In this document: piece by piece, positions 8,193 to 17,119 of the stretch
How positions within the stretch are numbered: the stretch's first letter is position 1
Layout of the letters: each line of letters opens with the position of its first letter
Source of the DNA: JASEHD01 sp964471945
GTDB lineage: Bacteria; Bacteroidota; Ignavibacteria; UBA10030; SZUA-254
Length of the DNA stretch: 63,976 nt
Assembly: GCA_964471945.1 (NCBI GenBank)
Contig: CAYYIJ010000003.1
Span: 1 to 63,976 of the forward strand
Direction: 5' to 3'
Notes under the pieces: generated by a model
Database searches by the model: none
What the model was told of the DNA's origin: nothing
Seen by the model: only the letters and a program-made list of their open reading frames with translations
Translations under genes and position numbers: made by a program

Positions 8193-9413
8193 ATGATGAG
8201 ATTTTTAGAAATATTACGGATAGCATTTGATGCACTGCTGCGTAACAAAATGCGCTCGTTGCTTACAATGCTCGGTATAGTTATAGGAGTTGGTGCAGTG
8301 ATTGCGATGGTCGCAATTGGTCAAGGTGCAAAAATTCAGGTAGAAGCTCAGATTAGCAGCTTAGGTTCGAATATCCTGATGGTTTTCTCCGGTTCATCGA
8401 GTAGGGGAGGTGTCCAAACTGGTGCGGGTACGGGAACGACCCTGACAGAAGGAGATCAAGAAGCTGTTAGAGAACAATGTCCTGCTGTAGCTTACGTAAG
8501 TCCACAAGTTGCAAGTAGTGCTCAAATAGTGTTTGGAAATCAAAATTGGTCGACAAGAGTACATGGCGGAACTGTCGATTTATTCGCAATCCGTGATTGG
8601 CAATTAGCATCTGGCGATTATTTTGTAGATGCGGATGTTCGTGCAGCAACTAAAGTCTGCTTACTAGGTCAAACGGTTGTGGATCGACTATTCGAAGGTC
8701 AAGAAGCAACGGGGCAAACAATTCGTATCCGGAATATTCCTTTTAGGGTTATTGGAACATTGAAGCCAAAGGGCCAGAATGCAATGGGACAGGATCAAGA
8801 TGATCTTATTATTGTTCCTTATACAACGTTGCAGAAGAGAATAATGGGGCACATACGCTCATGGGGTTTTATTGTCTCGGCGGTGAGTAAAGCAAAGATT
8901 CCTGAAGCACAACAGCAAATTACCGATCTGCTCCGTGCAAGGCATAAGCTTGGGCCAATGGATGACAATGATTTCATAATACGCACACAAACAGAAATTG
9001 CCGACGCACAATCTGCTACAGCGAATATCATGACTATCCTTCTTGCAAGTATCGCATCGATATCTCTCCTAGTTGGTGGGATCGGAATCATGAACATTAT
9101 GCTCGTTTCCGTAACAGAGCGAACTCGTGAGATCGGTATTCGGATGTCGATCGGTGCAAGGAAGTACGATATACTCACACAATTTTTAATGGAAGCGATT
9201 GTGATGAGTTTATTAGGCGGTATGATTGGAATTGCGTTTGGTATCGTGGGTTCAGGTTTTGTCTCTAAATTTGCTGGGTGGCCCACATTTGTAACAGCTA
9301 ACTCAATTATATTAGCCGTATTTTTTTCGATGACAGTTGGTGTTTTTTTTGGATATTACCCTGCCCGTAAAGCATCGAGCTTAAATCCGATCGATGCTTT
9401 GAGATATGAATGA
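8193..9413 (+). CDS. MacB-type ABC transporter permease
   Basis: A 406-residue permease with the FtsX/MacB layout: one membrane helix near residues 20-42 (SLLTMLGIVIGVGAV), a periplasmic MacB_PCD domain of about 230 residues, and three C-terminal helices starting near residue 280 (NIMTILLASIASISLLVGGIGIMNIM split by the usual Gly-rich turn). The cytoplasmic coupling segment TERTREIGIRMSIGAR is present. It begins 22 bp after the adaptor gene. True MacB carries its ATPase domain in the same chain; here that domain is absent and no separate LolD/MacB-like ATPase gene lies next to it, so the ATPase must be encoded elsewhere. Substrate unknown. Confidence 0.87.
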   Translation: MMRFLEILRIAFDALLRNKMRSLLTMLGIVIGVGAVIAMVAIGQGAKIQVEAQISSLGSNILMVFSGSSSRGGVQTGAGTGTTLTEGDQEAVREQCPAVAYVSPQVASSAQIVFGNQNWSTRVHGGTVDLFAIRDWQLASGDYFVDADVRAATKVCLLGQTVVDRLFEGQEATGQTIRIRNIPFRVIGTLKPKGQNAMGQDQDDLIIVPYTTLQKRIMGHIRSWGFIVSAVSKAKIPEAQQQITDLLRARHKLGPMDDNDFIIRTQTEIADAQSATANIMTILLASIASISLLVGGIGIMNIMLVSVTERTREIGIRMSIGARKYDILTQFLMEAIVMSLLGGMIGIAFGIVGSGFVSKFAGWPTFVTANSIILAVFFSMTVGVFFGYYPARKASSLNPIDALRYE

Positions 9414-9437
9414 TTTTTTTTATTATTGATAAATAAT

Positions 9438-10355
9438 ATGATTGAAAATGAAATGATTATAAAACGTCGTCCAGGCAATCCTAACATAAAAGTTTGGACA
9501 GATGATGAGCTAAAATTTTTACAAGAGAACTTTCCACTCTATGGTGCTAAATATGTTGCTAGTGAACTAGGTAGATCAATTCCCGCTGTGCGGATGAAAG
9601 CTGCAGATTTAAATATTCGAAGTAAAGCCGTTCGATATTGGAACGAAGAAGATGATGCATTTTTGAAGAAATATTATCCAAAAAAAGGTGGAATGTTTAT
9701 TGCGGAAAAACTTGGACGATCACATAAAAGTGTAATTGGACGTACAATCCGACTAGGGATTAGGCGTCTTAACTTTAAACCATGGCAGGAATGGGAGATA
9801 CGTTATCTGAAACGACATTACGGAAGTAAGACCGCCCGATCAATTGGACGCTCACTTAGTCGGTCAGCAAACGCTATATTGACAAAAGCGAAAATTTTAA
9901 AATTGAACAAGCCCCACGCCTCTTATTGGAATGAGGATGAAATAAAATTACTTCTTGAGCTTTATCCAAAAAAGGAAATATCGATCACCGAAATCGCTCA
10001 CCAGTTAGGACGCCCCATGAAAGGCGTAATTAAAAAAGCGCGTAAGCTTCACCTGAATCGGGATTTTTTTTGGACGAAAAAGGATCATAAATTCTTGGCG
10101 AAAAACTATAAAAGAATGACTTTCAAAGAAATTGGTAAACTTATTGGGAAAACAGAACGCTCGGTTTCTCATTATGCAAGTCGCCACGGCTTTCATCGAA
10201 CCCCAGGGCAAAGGAAATGGACAGAGGAGGAATTAAAATATCTTCAAGAGAATTTCGACAAATTGTCACCGACAAAGATTGCGGCTGATCTTAATCGTTC
10301 TAACCACAGTGTTTATTCGCGGATTCGATTATTGAAGAAAAATACCCCCACATAA
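9438..10355 (+). CDS. Six-repeat Myb/GcrA-like helix-turn-helix protein
   Basis: A 305-residue basic protein of six tandem units that start at W20, W68, W116, W164, W212 and W261, each about 41 residues plus a 5-8 residue linker. Repeat 3 opens with WQEWEIRYLKRHY, like repeat 2 of the paralogue at 4839 (WEEWENRYLRRHY). Repeat 4 has the same two-residue insertion as repeat 3 there. Repeats 2-6 thus correspond in order to repeats 1-5 of the other protein. I chose the ATG at 9438 over the TTG at 9426. The gene lies between the permease and uvrB, 19 bp before uvrB. It is presumably a modular DNA-binding protein; target and role are unknown. Confidence 0.75.
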   Translation: MIENEMIIKRRPGNPNIKVWTDDELKFLQENFPLYGAKYVASELGRSIPAVRMKAADLNIRSKAVRYWNEEDDAFLKKYYPKKGGMFIAEKLGRSHKSVIGRTIRLGIRRLNFKPWQEWEIRYLKRHYGSKTARSIGRSLSRSANAILTKAKILKLNKPHASYWNEDEIKLLLELYPKKEISITEIAHQLGRPMKGVIKKARKLHLNRDFFWTKKDHKFLAKNYKRMTFKEIGKLIGKTERSVSHYASRHGFHRTPGQRKWTEEELKYLQENFDKLSPTKIAADLNRSNHSVYSRIRLLKKNTPT

Positions 10356-10374
10356 TATTGATAATATCCAGTGA

Positions 10375-12390
10375 ATGTCCTTTAATCTCACATCAGATTT
10401 TAAACCTAGTGGTGATCAACCGCAGGCGATTCATGAATTAACCGAGGGAATAAAACGTGGGGATAAATACCAAACACTACTTGGAGTTACGGGAAGTGGA
10501 AAAACATTTACAATCTCTAATGTTATTGCACAAGTAAATAAACCTGTGTTAATTATGTCGCATAACAAAACGCTTGCGGCACAATTGTATGCTGAGTTCA
10601 AACATTTTTTTCCTCAGGATCGAGTCGAATTCTTTATCTCATATTATGATTACTATCAACCTGAGGCTTATCTTCCAGTCACTGACACGTATATACAAAA
10701 AGATTCATCAGTAAACGATGAAATAGACCGTTTGCGTTTACGGGCAACAAGTGCACTTTTGAATGAAGATGCAAATGTCATTGTTGTCGCCTCCGTTAGC
10801 TGCATTTATGGTATAGGCGCGCCGGATGAATGGCTCGCACAAATGGTGCAAATTAGGAAAGGTCAACGAATGGAGCGTAATGTTCTATTGAGGAAACTGC
10901 TTGATATCCATTATATGAGAAATGATTTTGAGTTCACGAGGGGGACATTCCGCGTGCGTGGCGATGTAGTTGAAATTATTCCCGCCTACGAAAATGAACA
11001 AGCAATCCGAATTCAATTCTTTGGCAATGAGATCGAGAAGATCGCTTCTATTCATTTTCTGACAGGTGATTTTATTTCCGAGATCGACCATGAAGTTATC
11101 TATCCAGCAAAACATTTCATCACTACACAACAGACGCTTGAGCGGGCTATAAAAAAAATTGAGATTGAATTGGAAGAGCAGCTTGATTATTTTAGAAAAA
11201 CAGGAAAGCTCCTCGAGGCACAGCGGCTTGAGCAGCGTACTAGATTCGATATCGAGATGATGCGAGAAGTTGGTTATTGCTCAGGAATCGAGAATTATTC
11301 TCGACACATCGCAGGTAGACCAGCCGGCTCTCGTCCGTTTTGTTTATTGGATTTTTTCCCGAAAGATTTTTTACTTGTCGTAGATGAGTCGCACGTGTCT
11401 GTTCCTCAGATTAGCGGTATGTGGCATGGTGATCGTTCACGCAAAACAACACTTGTTGAATACGGTTTCCGTCTTCCGTCAGCACTTGATAATCGCCCCC
11501 TTACGTTCATAGAATGGGAAGCGATGGTTAATCAAATTATATTTGTTAGTGCAACGCCCGGTCCTTATGAGCTCGAGAAATCTAAGGGCGTTGTTGTTGA
11601 ACAGATTATTCGCCCAACTGGTCTCGTTGATCCTGAAGTGGAAGTGCGTCCAGTTAAGAATCAGATTGATGATCTCATTCATGAGATCAGAAAACGGTCG
11701 AAGAGAAGAGAACGCTGTCTTGTTACTACGCTGACCAAGCGAATGGCGGAAGACTTATCAAAATATTTGAGCGACATCAAAATTAAAGTTAGATATATTC
11801 ATTCAGATATTGATGCGTTGGAGAGAGTTGAAATTCTTCGTGATCTGCGGCTTGGCAACTTTGATGTTCTCGTAGGTGTGAATCTTCTCCGGGAAGGATT
11901 AGATTTACCCGAAGTTTCACTTGTAGCAATACTTGATGCTGATAAAGAAGGATTCTTACGTTCAGAAAAATCTCTTATCCAAACGGCGGGACGAACCGCT
12001 CGGAATATAAATGGAAAAGTTATCCTTTATGCCGACAGTGAAACAGGTTCAATGAAAAGAATGCTGGATGAAACACGCCGTCGTCGGTCAAAGCAAATTG
12101 AATATAACAAAAACCAGAACATTACTCCAAAGACAATCTACAAATCAACTGAAGAAATCCTTGTCGCTACAACTGTTGCCGATGTTAAGACAGCTCGTGA
12201 TGCGCAGAAAAACCGTGAAAAAGCTCCGGTTATTACAGAATCAATTTTTAGATATATGACCAAAGATCAACGCAAGGACTTGATAGCTGAACTACGGATT
12301 GAGATGCGAAACTCAGCTAAAGATTTAGAATTCGAACGAGCGGCAGAGCTTCGTGATGAAATCGATCGACTTGAGCAAATGGTGAAATGA
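10375..12390 (+). CDS. uvrB: Excinuclease ABC subunit B
   Basis: The 671 residues are full length for UvrB. The P-loop GVTGSGKT is at residues 37-44 and the damage-probing beta-hairpin YYDYYQPEAYLP at 90-101. The helicase motifs follow (DESHVS, SATPGP, then QTAGRTARN), and a C-terminal UVR domain (ERAAELRDEIDRLE) contacts UvrC. UvrB is the central helicase-like subunit of nucleotide excision repair: it receives DNA from UvrA, verifies damage and recruits UvrC. The ATG start is preceded by weak Shine-Dalgarno sequence. The stop overlaps the comF start by four bases. uvrA and uvrC are not in the window. Confidence 0.97.
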   Translation: MSFNLTSDFKPSGDQPQAIHELTEGIKRGDKYQTLLGVTGSGKTFTISNVIAQVNKPVLIMSHNKTLAAQLYAEFKHFFPQDRVEFFISYYDYYQPEAYLPVTDTYIQKDSSVNDEIDRLRLRATSALLNEDANVIVVASVSCIYGIGAPDEWLAQMVQIRKGQRMERNVLLRKLLDIHYMRNDFEFTRGTFRVRGDVVEIIPAYENEQAIRIQFFGNEIEKIASIHFLTGDFISEIDHEVIYPAKHFITTQQTLERAIKKIEIELEEQLDYFRKTGKLLEAQRLEQRTRFDIEMMREVGYCSGIENYSRHIAGRPAGSRPFCLLDFFPKDFLLVVDESHVSVPQISGMWHGDRSRKTTLVEYGFRLPSALDNRPLTFIEWEAMVNQIIFVSATPGPYELEKSKGVVVEQIIRPTGLVDPEVEVRPVKNQIDDLIHEIRKRSKRRERCLVTTLTKRMAEDLSKYLSDIKIKVRYIHSDIDALERVEILRDLRLGNFDVLVGVNLLREGLDLPEVSLVAILDADKEGFLRSEKSLIQTAGRTARNINGKVILYADSETGSMKRMLDETRRRRSKQIEYNKNQNITPKTIYKSTEEILVATTVADVKTARDAQKNREKAPVITESIFRYMTKDQRKDLIAELRIEMRNSAKDLEFERAAELRDEIDRLEQMVK

Positions 12391-13094
12391 ATTTGCTGCA
12401 AAAGTATTTTCTTTATCCCATTCGTGATTTTATCTATCCACCGGTATGTCTTACATGCAGCCAACTTCTCAAGGATCATGAAATACATGTTTGTTCAATC
12501 TGTTGGAACAGTTTTACATTAGTTGATCAATCTCATCCGACATGGATACGGCTCAAAATGAAATTCGATACGGAAAATTTTGTGAAAAATATTGTCTCTT
12601 GTTATCTTTTCGAACAGGAAGGGAGATTGCAGGATATAATTCATCTTCTTAAATATCAGGGGATGAAAACACTCGGAGTGATGTTAGGAAGAGAGTTAGG
12701 AAAAATGATTGTAACCGATCCGTCGTTTTCTGGTACGGATTATCTGATACCGATTCCACTTCATAAACTTAAACAGCGTGAGCGCGGGTATAATCAGAGT
12801 GAATACATTTGTAAAGGCGTTTTAGCGGCTTCTGGGATACCTGTGCATGATTCCATTATCCACCGGAGAAAATATACACAATCCCAAACAAAGCTGAATC
12901 TTCAAGAACGTATAGAAAACGTTGAAAACGCATTTGAGGTCGATCAAAAATTCAAGTTTCTGGTTCCAGGGAAATCGTTTATCATAATAGACGACGTGAT
13001 TACTACCGGCTCAACTATAAATGCTTGTGCGAAAGAATTGATTTCCTTGAATGCTCGCAATGTTTTTGCCGCATCTGTTGCGATGGCAGAGTAG
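12387..13094 (+). CDS. comF: ComF family phosphoribosyltransferase-like protein
   Basis: A 235-residue protein with the two ComF features: an N-terminal zinc-ribbon (CLTCSQLL then CSICW) and a C-terminal type I phosphoribosyltransferase domain whose PRPP loop reads FIIIDDVITTGSTINAC. The middle LIPIPLHKLKQRERGYNQSE is also diagnostic. In naturally transformable bacteria ComF acts with the ComFA helicase in uptake of single-stranded DNA; in others its role is undefined. It overlaps uvrB by ATGA, a shared DNA-repair/DNA-handling context. There are no competence genes nearby. Confidence 0.9.
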   Translation: MNLLQKYFLYPIRDFIYPPVCLTCSQLLKDHEIHVCSICWNSFTLVDQSHPTWIRLKMKFDTENFVKNIVSCYLFEQEGRLQDIIHLLKYQGMKTLGVMLGRELGKMIVTDPSFSGTDYLIPIPLHKLKQRERGYNQSEYICKGVLAASGIPVHDSIIHRRKYTQSQTKLNLQERIENVENAFEVDQKFKFLVPGKSFIIIDDVITTGSTINACAKELISLNARNVFAASVAMAE

Positions 13095-13128
13095 ATATCG
13101 GCAAAGAAAATATATAAACTATAAGATG

Positions 13129-13157
13129 TTGATTTTCGTTTCGTTTCTTGGTAAATT
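13129..13157 (+). promoter_or_regulatory. Possible gap promoter
   Basis: In the 127-bp gap before gap there is TTGATT, a 17-bp spacer and TAAATT, a fair sigma-70-like match about 65 bases before the start codon. A Shine-Dalgarno GGAG lies at 13211-13214. In FCB bacteria the promoter consensus differs, so this is a weak call. Confidence 0.25.
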
Positions 13158-13221
13158 GAGACAACCTTTTAATAATATTATTCAGTGAATAGTAAAAATT
13201 TCATACGATTGGAGATTATTT

Positions 13222-14277
13222 ATGGTAATTAAAGTAGGTATTAATGGTTTCGGCCGCATTGGACGTCAAGTACTCAGAGCGATTAGGGATTACTATCCAA
13301 ATACATTAGAAGTAGTTGCGATAAACGATATCGGTGACTTGAAAACGATGGCACATCTTCTCAAATACGACACAAACTACGGCAGGTTCAACGGTAAGGT
13401 TGAGGTAGGTGATGGTGAACTGATCATCAATGAAAATGAAATCAAGATGTTTAAAGAAACCGAGCCGGATAAACTTCCGTGGAAGGAAGCGGGAGTTGAT
13501 ATCGTGATCGAGGGAACCGGACTTTTTACTATTAAAAAAGATGGCGTGAATAAAAAAGGCAAAACCGTAAAAGGCGCAGAGAATCATATCATGAAAGGCG
13601 GTGCGAAAAAAGTTATCATAACCGCCCCCGCCGAAGGTGAAGACCTTACGGTTGTTCTCGGTGTGAATGAGAATAAGTATGATCCTAAAAATCATCATGT
13701 AATATCGAATGCATCTTGCACAACAAATTGTTTAGCACCTGCGGTAAAAGTTGTTCACGATAAATTTAAGATTATTAGAGGCTTGATGACAACGGTACAT
13801 GCATACACAAACGATCAAAAGATTTTGGATTTACCGCATAGCGATTTACGCAGAGCGCGTGCTGCTGCTATGAACATAATTCCTACAACTACTGGAGCTG
13901 CAAAAGCATTAGCCCTTGTCATTCCAGAACTGAAAGGAAAGTTCGATGGTTATGCTTTGCGAGTTCCAACATCGACAGTATCGGTTGTTGATTTCACTGC
14001 TCAAGTTGAAGTGCCATGCACAACTGATGAACTCAGACAAGCTTTCAGAGACGCAGCCAGCGGTCCGATGAAAGGAATTCTTGCAGCAATTGACGAACCG
14101 CTTGTTAGCGTTGACTTCAAAGGGGACCCGCATAGTTCATCAGTAGATTTACCCTTCACTCAGGTTCTTGGTAAAGATAAAAGCGATTTCATCAAAGTAG
14201 TTGCATGGTACGATAACGAGTGGGGTTATTCGGTTCGCACGGCTGATCTTGCGAATTTAATTGCTTCGAAATTGTAA
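13222..14277 (+). CDS. gap: Glyceraldehyde-3-phosphate dehydrogenase, type I
   Basis: A 351-residue enzyme of glycolysis and gluconeogenesis. The NAD site GINGFGRIGRQVLRA opens the protein, the catalytic cysteine is C166 in SNASCTTNCLAP, and the C-terminal WYDNEWGYS is present. It carries a lysine-rich insertion around residues 105-130 (KKDGVNKKGKTVKG), which accounts for its being some 15 residues longer than the usual 335. It is preceded by a GGAG Shine-Dalgarno and the likely promoter. pgk follows, but only after a two-gene nucleotidyltransferase cassette, so an ancestral gap-pgk operon appears to have been interrupted. Confidence 0.97.
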   Translation: MVIKVGINGFGRIGRQVLRAIRDYYPNTLEVVAINDIGDLKTMAHLLKYDTNYGRFNGKVEVGDGELIINENEIKMFKETEPDKLPWKEAGVDIVIEGTGLFTIKKDGVNKKGKTVKGAENHIMKGGAKKVIITAPAEGEDLTVVLGVNENKYDPKNHHVISNASCTTNCLAPAVKVVHDKFKIIRGLMTTVHAYTNDQKILDLPHSDLRRARAAAMNIIPTTTGAAKALALVIPELKGKFDGYALRVPTSTVSVVDFTAQVEVPCTTDELRQAFRDAASGPMKGILAAIDEPLVSVDFKGDPHSSSVDLPFTQVLGKDKSDFIKVVAWYDNEWGYSVRTADLANLIASKL

Positions 14278-14281
14278 TTCT

Positions 14282-14782
14282 ATGTTTTATCAGGAAGTAT
14301 TTGAAGCTTTAAATAAAAATAATGTTCGTTATTTAGTGGTGGGGGGTGTCGCGGTCAACCTACATGGGATTCCCCGCATGACGTATGATCTCGATCTTAT
14401 GATTGGTCTTGATGAAGAAAATATTCATAAAACATGGATTAGTTTGGCAGGGATTGGCTTCATACCTCGTGTTCCTATTGTAGAAAAGGATCTTTTAAAT
14501 CACACACGAAGATTAGAGTTAAAGAAGAATAAAAATATGTTAGTTGTCTCTTTTTTTAAAGGTAGCCGTGAATTTAATGTTGTTGATTTCTTTATCGAAA
14601 ATCCGGTTGATTTCGATCCATGTTTTTTGAATCGAAAAAATATTTGTATTAGCAATATAAATGTACCTTTAATAGATATATCTGATTTGATAGAGATAAA
14701 AAAACTATCGAACCGGAAACAAGATATTGATGATGTGATGGCATTAAAAAACATTTTAAGCAATCAAAATGAAAATATCTGA
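14282..14782 (+). CDS. AbiEii/DUF6036-like nucleotidyltransferase (putative toxin-antitoxin component)
   Basis: A 166-residue protein. The sequence YLVVGGVAVNLHGIPRMTYD contains the glycine pair G21-G22 and leads into D36/D38, the metal site of the DNA polymerase beta-like nucleotidyltransferases used in toxin-antitoxin units. The R-M-T-x-D-x-D block recurs in the transferase at 38598. I chose the ATG at 14282; a longer TTG-started frame overlaps gap. The stop overlaps the next small gene by 14 bp. It lies between gap and pgk, unrelated in function, so it is most simply an inserted cassette. Confidence 0.7.
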   Translation: MFYQEVFEALNKNNVRYLVVGGVAVNLHGIPRMTYDLDLMIGLDEENIHKTWISLAGIGFIPRVPIVEKDLLNHTRRLELKKNKNMLVVSFFKGSREFNVVDFFIENPVDFDPCFLNRKNICISNINVPLIDISDLIEIKKLSNRKQDIDDVMALKNILSNQNENI

Positions 14783-14960
14783 GAAAAATATGTCAGGTGG
14801 TTTTTCGTTTCATGTAACCGATGAACAAATTGCTGAGTATCGAAAATTGCCTCTCGAAGAACGCCTGCGTTGGTTGGAGGAAGCACAGGAGTTTATATAT
14901 AAAGCTTTATCAAAAGAGAAATGGGAAATCATGCAAAAATTCAGACGAGGAGAAATCTAA
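14769..14960 (+). CDS. Small partner protein of the nucleotidyltransferase
   Basis: A 63-residue, helical, charged protein (FSFHVTDEQIAEYRKLPLEE, then RLRWLEEAQEF and a FRRGEI end). Short proteins of this pattern occur beside nucleotidyltransferases of the preceding type and are presumed partners; the direction of toxicity is unknown to me. A second possible start is the ATG at 14790. The overlap with the transferase and the absence of any gap before pgk (pgk starts at the next base after the stop) suggest all three are co-transcribed with gap. Confidence 0.6.
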   Translation: MKISEKNMSGGFSFHVTDEQIAEYRKLPLEERLRWLEEAQEFIYKALSKEKWEIMQKFRRGEI

Positions 14961-16136
14961 ATGAATAAAAAAACTGCAAAAGATATAGAACTCAAAGGCA
15001 AGCGTGTATTAATGCGTGTGGACTTCAATGTTCCAATGGACAAAGGTGTAGTTACTGACGATAAGCGAATCCGAGCTTCGCTGCCAACAATACAGTATGT
15101 TTTAGATCAAGGTGCATCACTTATACTCATGAGTCATTTAGGTAGACCTAAAGGTACAGGGTTCGAACCAGATCTCAGCTTGAAACCCGCGGCTGATGCC
15201 TTGAGCAAGTTATTGAATAAGCCCGTCAAGATGGGTTCGGATTGCATTGGCTCCGAAATTGAGTTAATGGCAGCTTGTTTAAAACCCGGCGAAGTGTTAC
15301 TTCTCGAAAATGTCCGATTCCATAGAGAAGAAGAAAAGAATGAGCCTGAATTTGCCAAGAGGCTTGCATCGCTTGGTGAAGTTTACGTGAACGATGCTTT
15401 CGGTTCAGCACACCGCGCCCATGCAAGCACCGAAGGAGTTGCTAAATATTTACCTGCTGTCTCCGGCTTCTTAATGGAACTGGAGATTGAGTATCTCGGT
15501 CGTGCAATACAAAATCCCAACAGGCCTTATGTTGCAATCCTGGGGGGAGCCAAGATAAGTGATAAGATAGCTGTAGTCGAAAATTTACTGACAAAGTGCG
15601 ATACGCTGATTGTTGGCGGAGGAATGGCGAACACTTTCCTTGCAGCAAAAAGTTATAATATGGCGGAGAGTTTAGTTGAAACCAACTCGATAGAAACTGC
15701 AAGAAAGATTCTCAATAAAGGCGGCATCAAAATTTTACTTCCAATAGATGGCGTGATAGGAAATAAAATCGATTCACAAATACCACCTAAAGTCATCGAG
15801 GTTGATAAAATCCCTGCTGGCAGGAGTATGTTTGATATCGGTCCAAAAACTGTTCAATTATTTAGTGATGCACTGAAGGGTGCAAAAACTATCGTGTGGA
15901 ATGGACCCATGGGAATGTTCGAAGATCCGCGTTTTTCTGAAGGAACATTCACCATCGCAAGATTACTTGCAAGCAGTGGTGCAACGACAGTTATTGGTGG
16001 AGGCGATACCGCCGCTGCGGTGAAAAAGGCAGGTGTCGCAAAACAGATGACACATGTTTCAACTGGCGGTGGCGCTTCACTTGAATTCCTGGAGGGCAAA
16101 ATACTTCCGGGTGTTGCAGCATTAGCCAACAAGTGA
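14961..16136 (+). CDS. pgk: Phosphoglycerate kinase
   Basis: A 391-residue enzyme that makes ATP from 1,3-bisphosphoglycerate. The N-domain substrate loop is VLMRVDFNVPMD with SHLGRPKG downstream; the C-domain nucleotide site carries ILGGAKISDKI and the GGGDTAAAV loop. Length is normal. The start codon directly abuts the stop of the inserted cassette, with GAGGAG a few bases upstream as Shine-Dalgarno. It works next to Gap in the pathway; tpiA is 30 kb away in this window. Confidence 0.97.
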   Translation: MNKKTAKDIELKGKRVLMRVDFNVPMDKGVVTDDKRIRASLPTIQYVLDQGASLILMSHLGRPKGTGFEPDLSLKPAADALSKLLNKPVKMGSDCIGSEIELMAACLKPGEVLLLENVRFHREEEKNEPEFAKRLASLGEVYVNDAFGSAHRAHASTEGVAKYLPAVSGFLMELEIEYLGRAIQNPNRPYVAILGGAKISDKIAVVENLLTKCDTLIVGGGMANTFLAAKSYNMAESLVETNSIETARKILNKGGIKILLPIDGVIGNKIDSQIPPKVIEVDKIPAGRSMFDIGPKTVQLFSDALKGAKTIVWNGPMGMFEDPRFSEGTFTIARLLASSGATTVIGGGDTAAAVKKAGVAKQMTHVSTGGGASLEFLEGKILPGVAALANK

Positions 16137-16185
16137 AACTGTAATCGGTTTCCATGCGTTTATAATAGTAAAGGATTTTATCTGG

Positions 16186-17100
16186 ATGACTTATTATCGT
16201 TACTCAAGCTCAAGTTATTACCGACCGTCTTTTTTCGGTGGATTCAAGTTTTTCCCCACCGTTATTAAAGCGTTATTGATTAGTAACGTTGGAATCTTTT
16301 TCCTCACAAGCTTCTTTGGACTATTCAGTATTCAAGGTTTGCCCCTTTCCGCTATAATTAATATGATTTTTCCTCTTTATCCATTAGAAAAGGGTTTCGA
16401 AATATGGCAAATATTTACATACATGTTCATGCACGGTGGTTTAATGCATCTCTTTTTCAACATGTTTGCACTCTGGATGTTCGGGATGGAATTGGAAAAT
16501 AACTGGGGTTCGAGAAAGTTCCTCTTCTACTATTTATTGTGTGGTTTAGGCGCGGGCTTAGCAAACTTGTTTATTGCTCCAATTTTTGGTACCACCGCTC
16601 CGACTGTTGGGGCATCGGGAGCTGTTTATGGAGTTCTTCTTGCATTCGGATTGCTATATCCGGATAGACCAATATTTTTGTACCTTCTACTGCCAGTACG
16701 TGCAAAATATTTTGTAATAGGATATATGCTATTAGAACTATATGCAGGGGTTACTGGCACAGACGATGGTATCGCTCACTTTGCACATTTAGGTGGTGCC
16801 GCTGTTGGCTTGATATACTTAATGCTGGAACGGTATGGGTATTCATTCGATAAGCTTTTCCCTCGTTCAGGATCTCATTATGTTGGCGGCGGAAAATCCA
16901 CATCAAACGGATATGAATACGTTTCTTCAGAAAATAAAGAGGTCAGCGATGCAAATTTCTATGATATTCATGATGAGGAGAATCGAATTAACCAATCGCA
17001 GATTGATGAAATACTAGATAAAATCAATCGGAATGGATACCAGAGTTTGACAGAAGAAGAGAAGAAGATATTGTTTGAAGCAAGCAAGAAGTTGAATTAG
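16186..17100 (+). CDS. Rhomboid family intramembrane serine protease
   Basis: A 304-residue protein with six membrane helices. The catalytic dyad is visible: S144 in GASGAVYG and H201 in the AHFAHLGG motif of the last core helix. The oxyanion-side HGGLMHLFFNMFALW segment of helix 2 is intact. A soluble C-terminal tail ends with IDEILDKINRNG and SLTEEEKKILFEASKK, a conserved tail seen in rhomboids of the Bacteroidota side of the tree. It cuts membrane-embedded proteins; substrates are unknown. It sits alone between pgk and ispG, 19 bp before ispG. Confidence 0.93.
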   Translation: MTYYRYSSSSYYRPSFFGGFKFFPTVIKALLISNVGIFFLTSFFGLFSIQGLPLSAIINMIFPLYPLEKGFEIWQIFTYMFMHGGLMHLFFNMFALWMFGMELENNWGSRKFLFYYLLCGLGAGLANLFIAPIFGTTAPTVGASGAVYGVLLAFGLLYPDRPIFLYLLLPVRAKYFVIGYMLLELYAGVTGTDDGIAHFAHLGGAAVGLIYLMLERYGYSFDKLFPRSGSHYVGGGKSTSNGYEYVSSENKEVSDANFYDIHDEENRINQSQIDEILDKINRNGYQSLTEEEKKILFEASKKLN

Positions 17101-17119
17101 GACAGAAGATAGATAAGAA

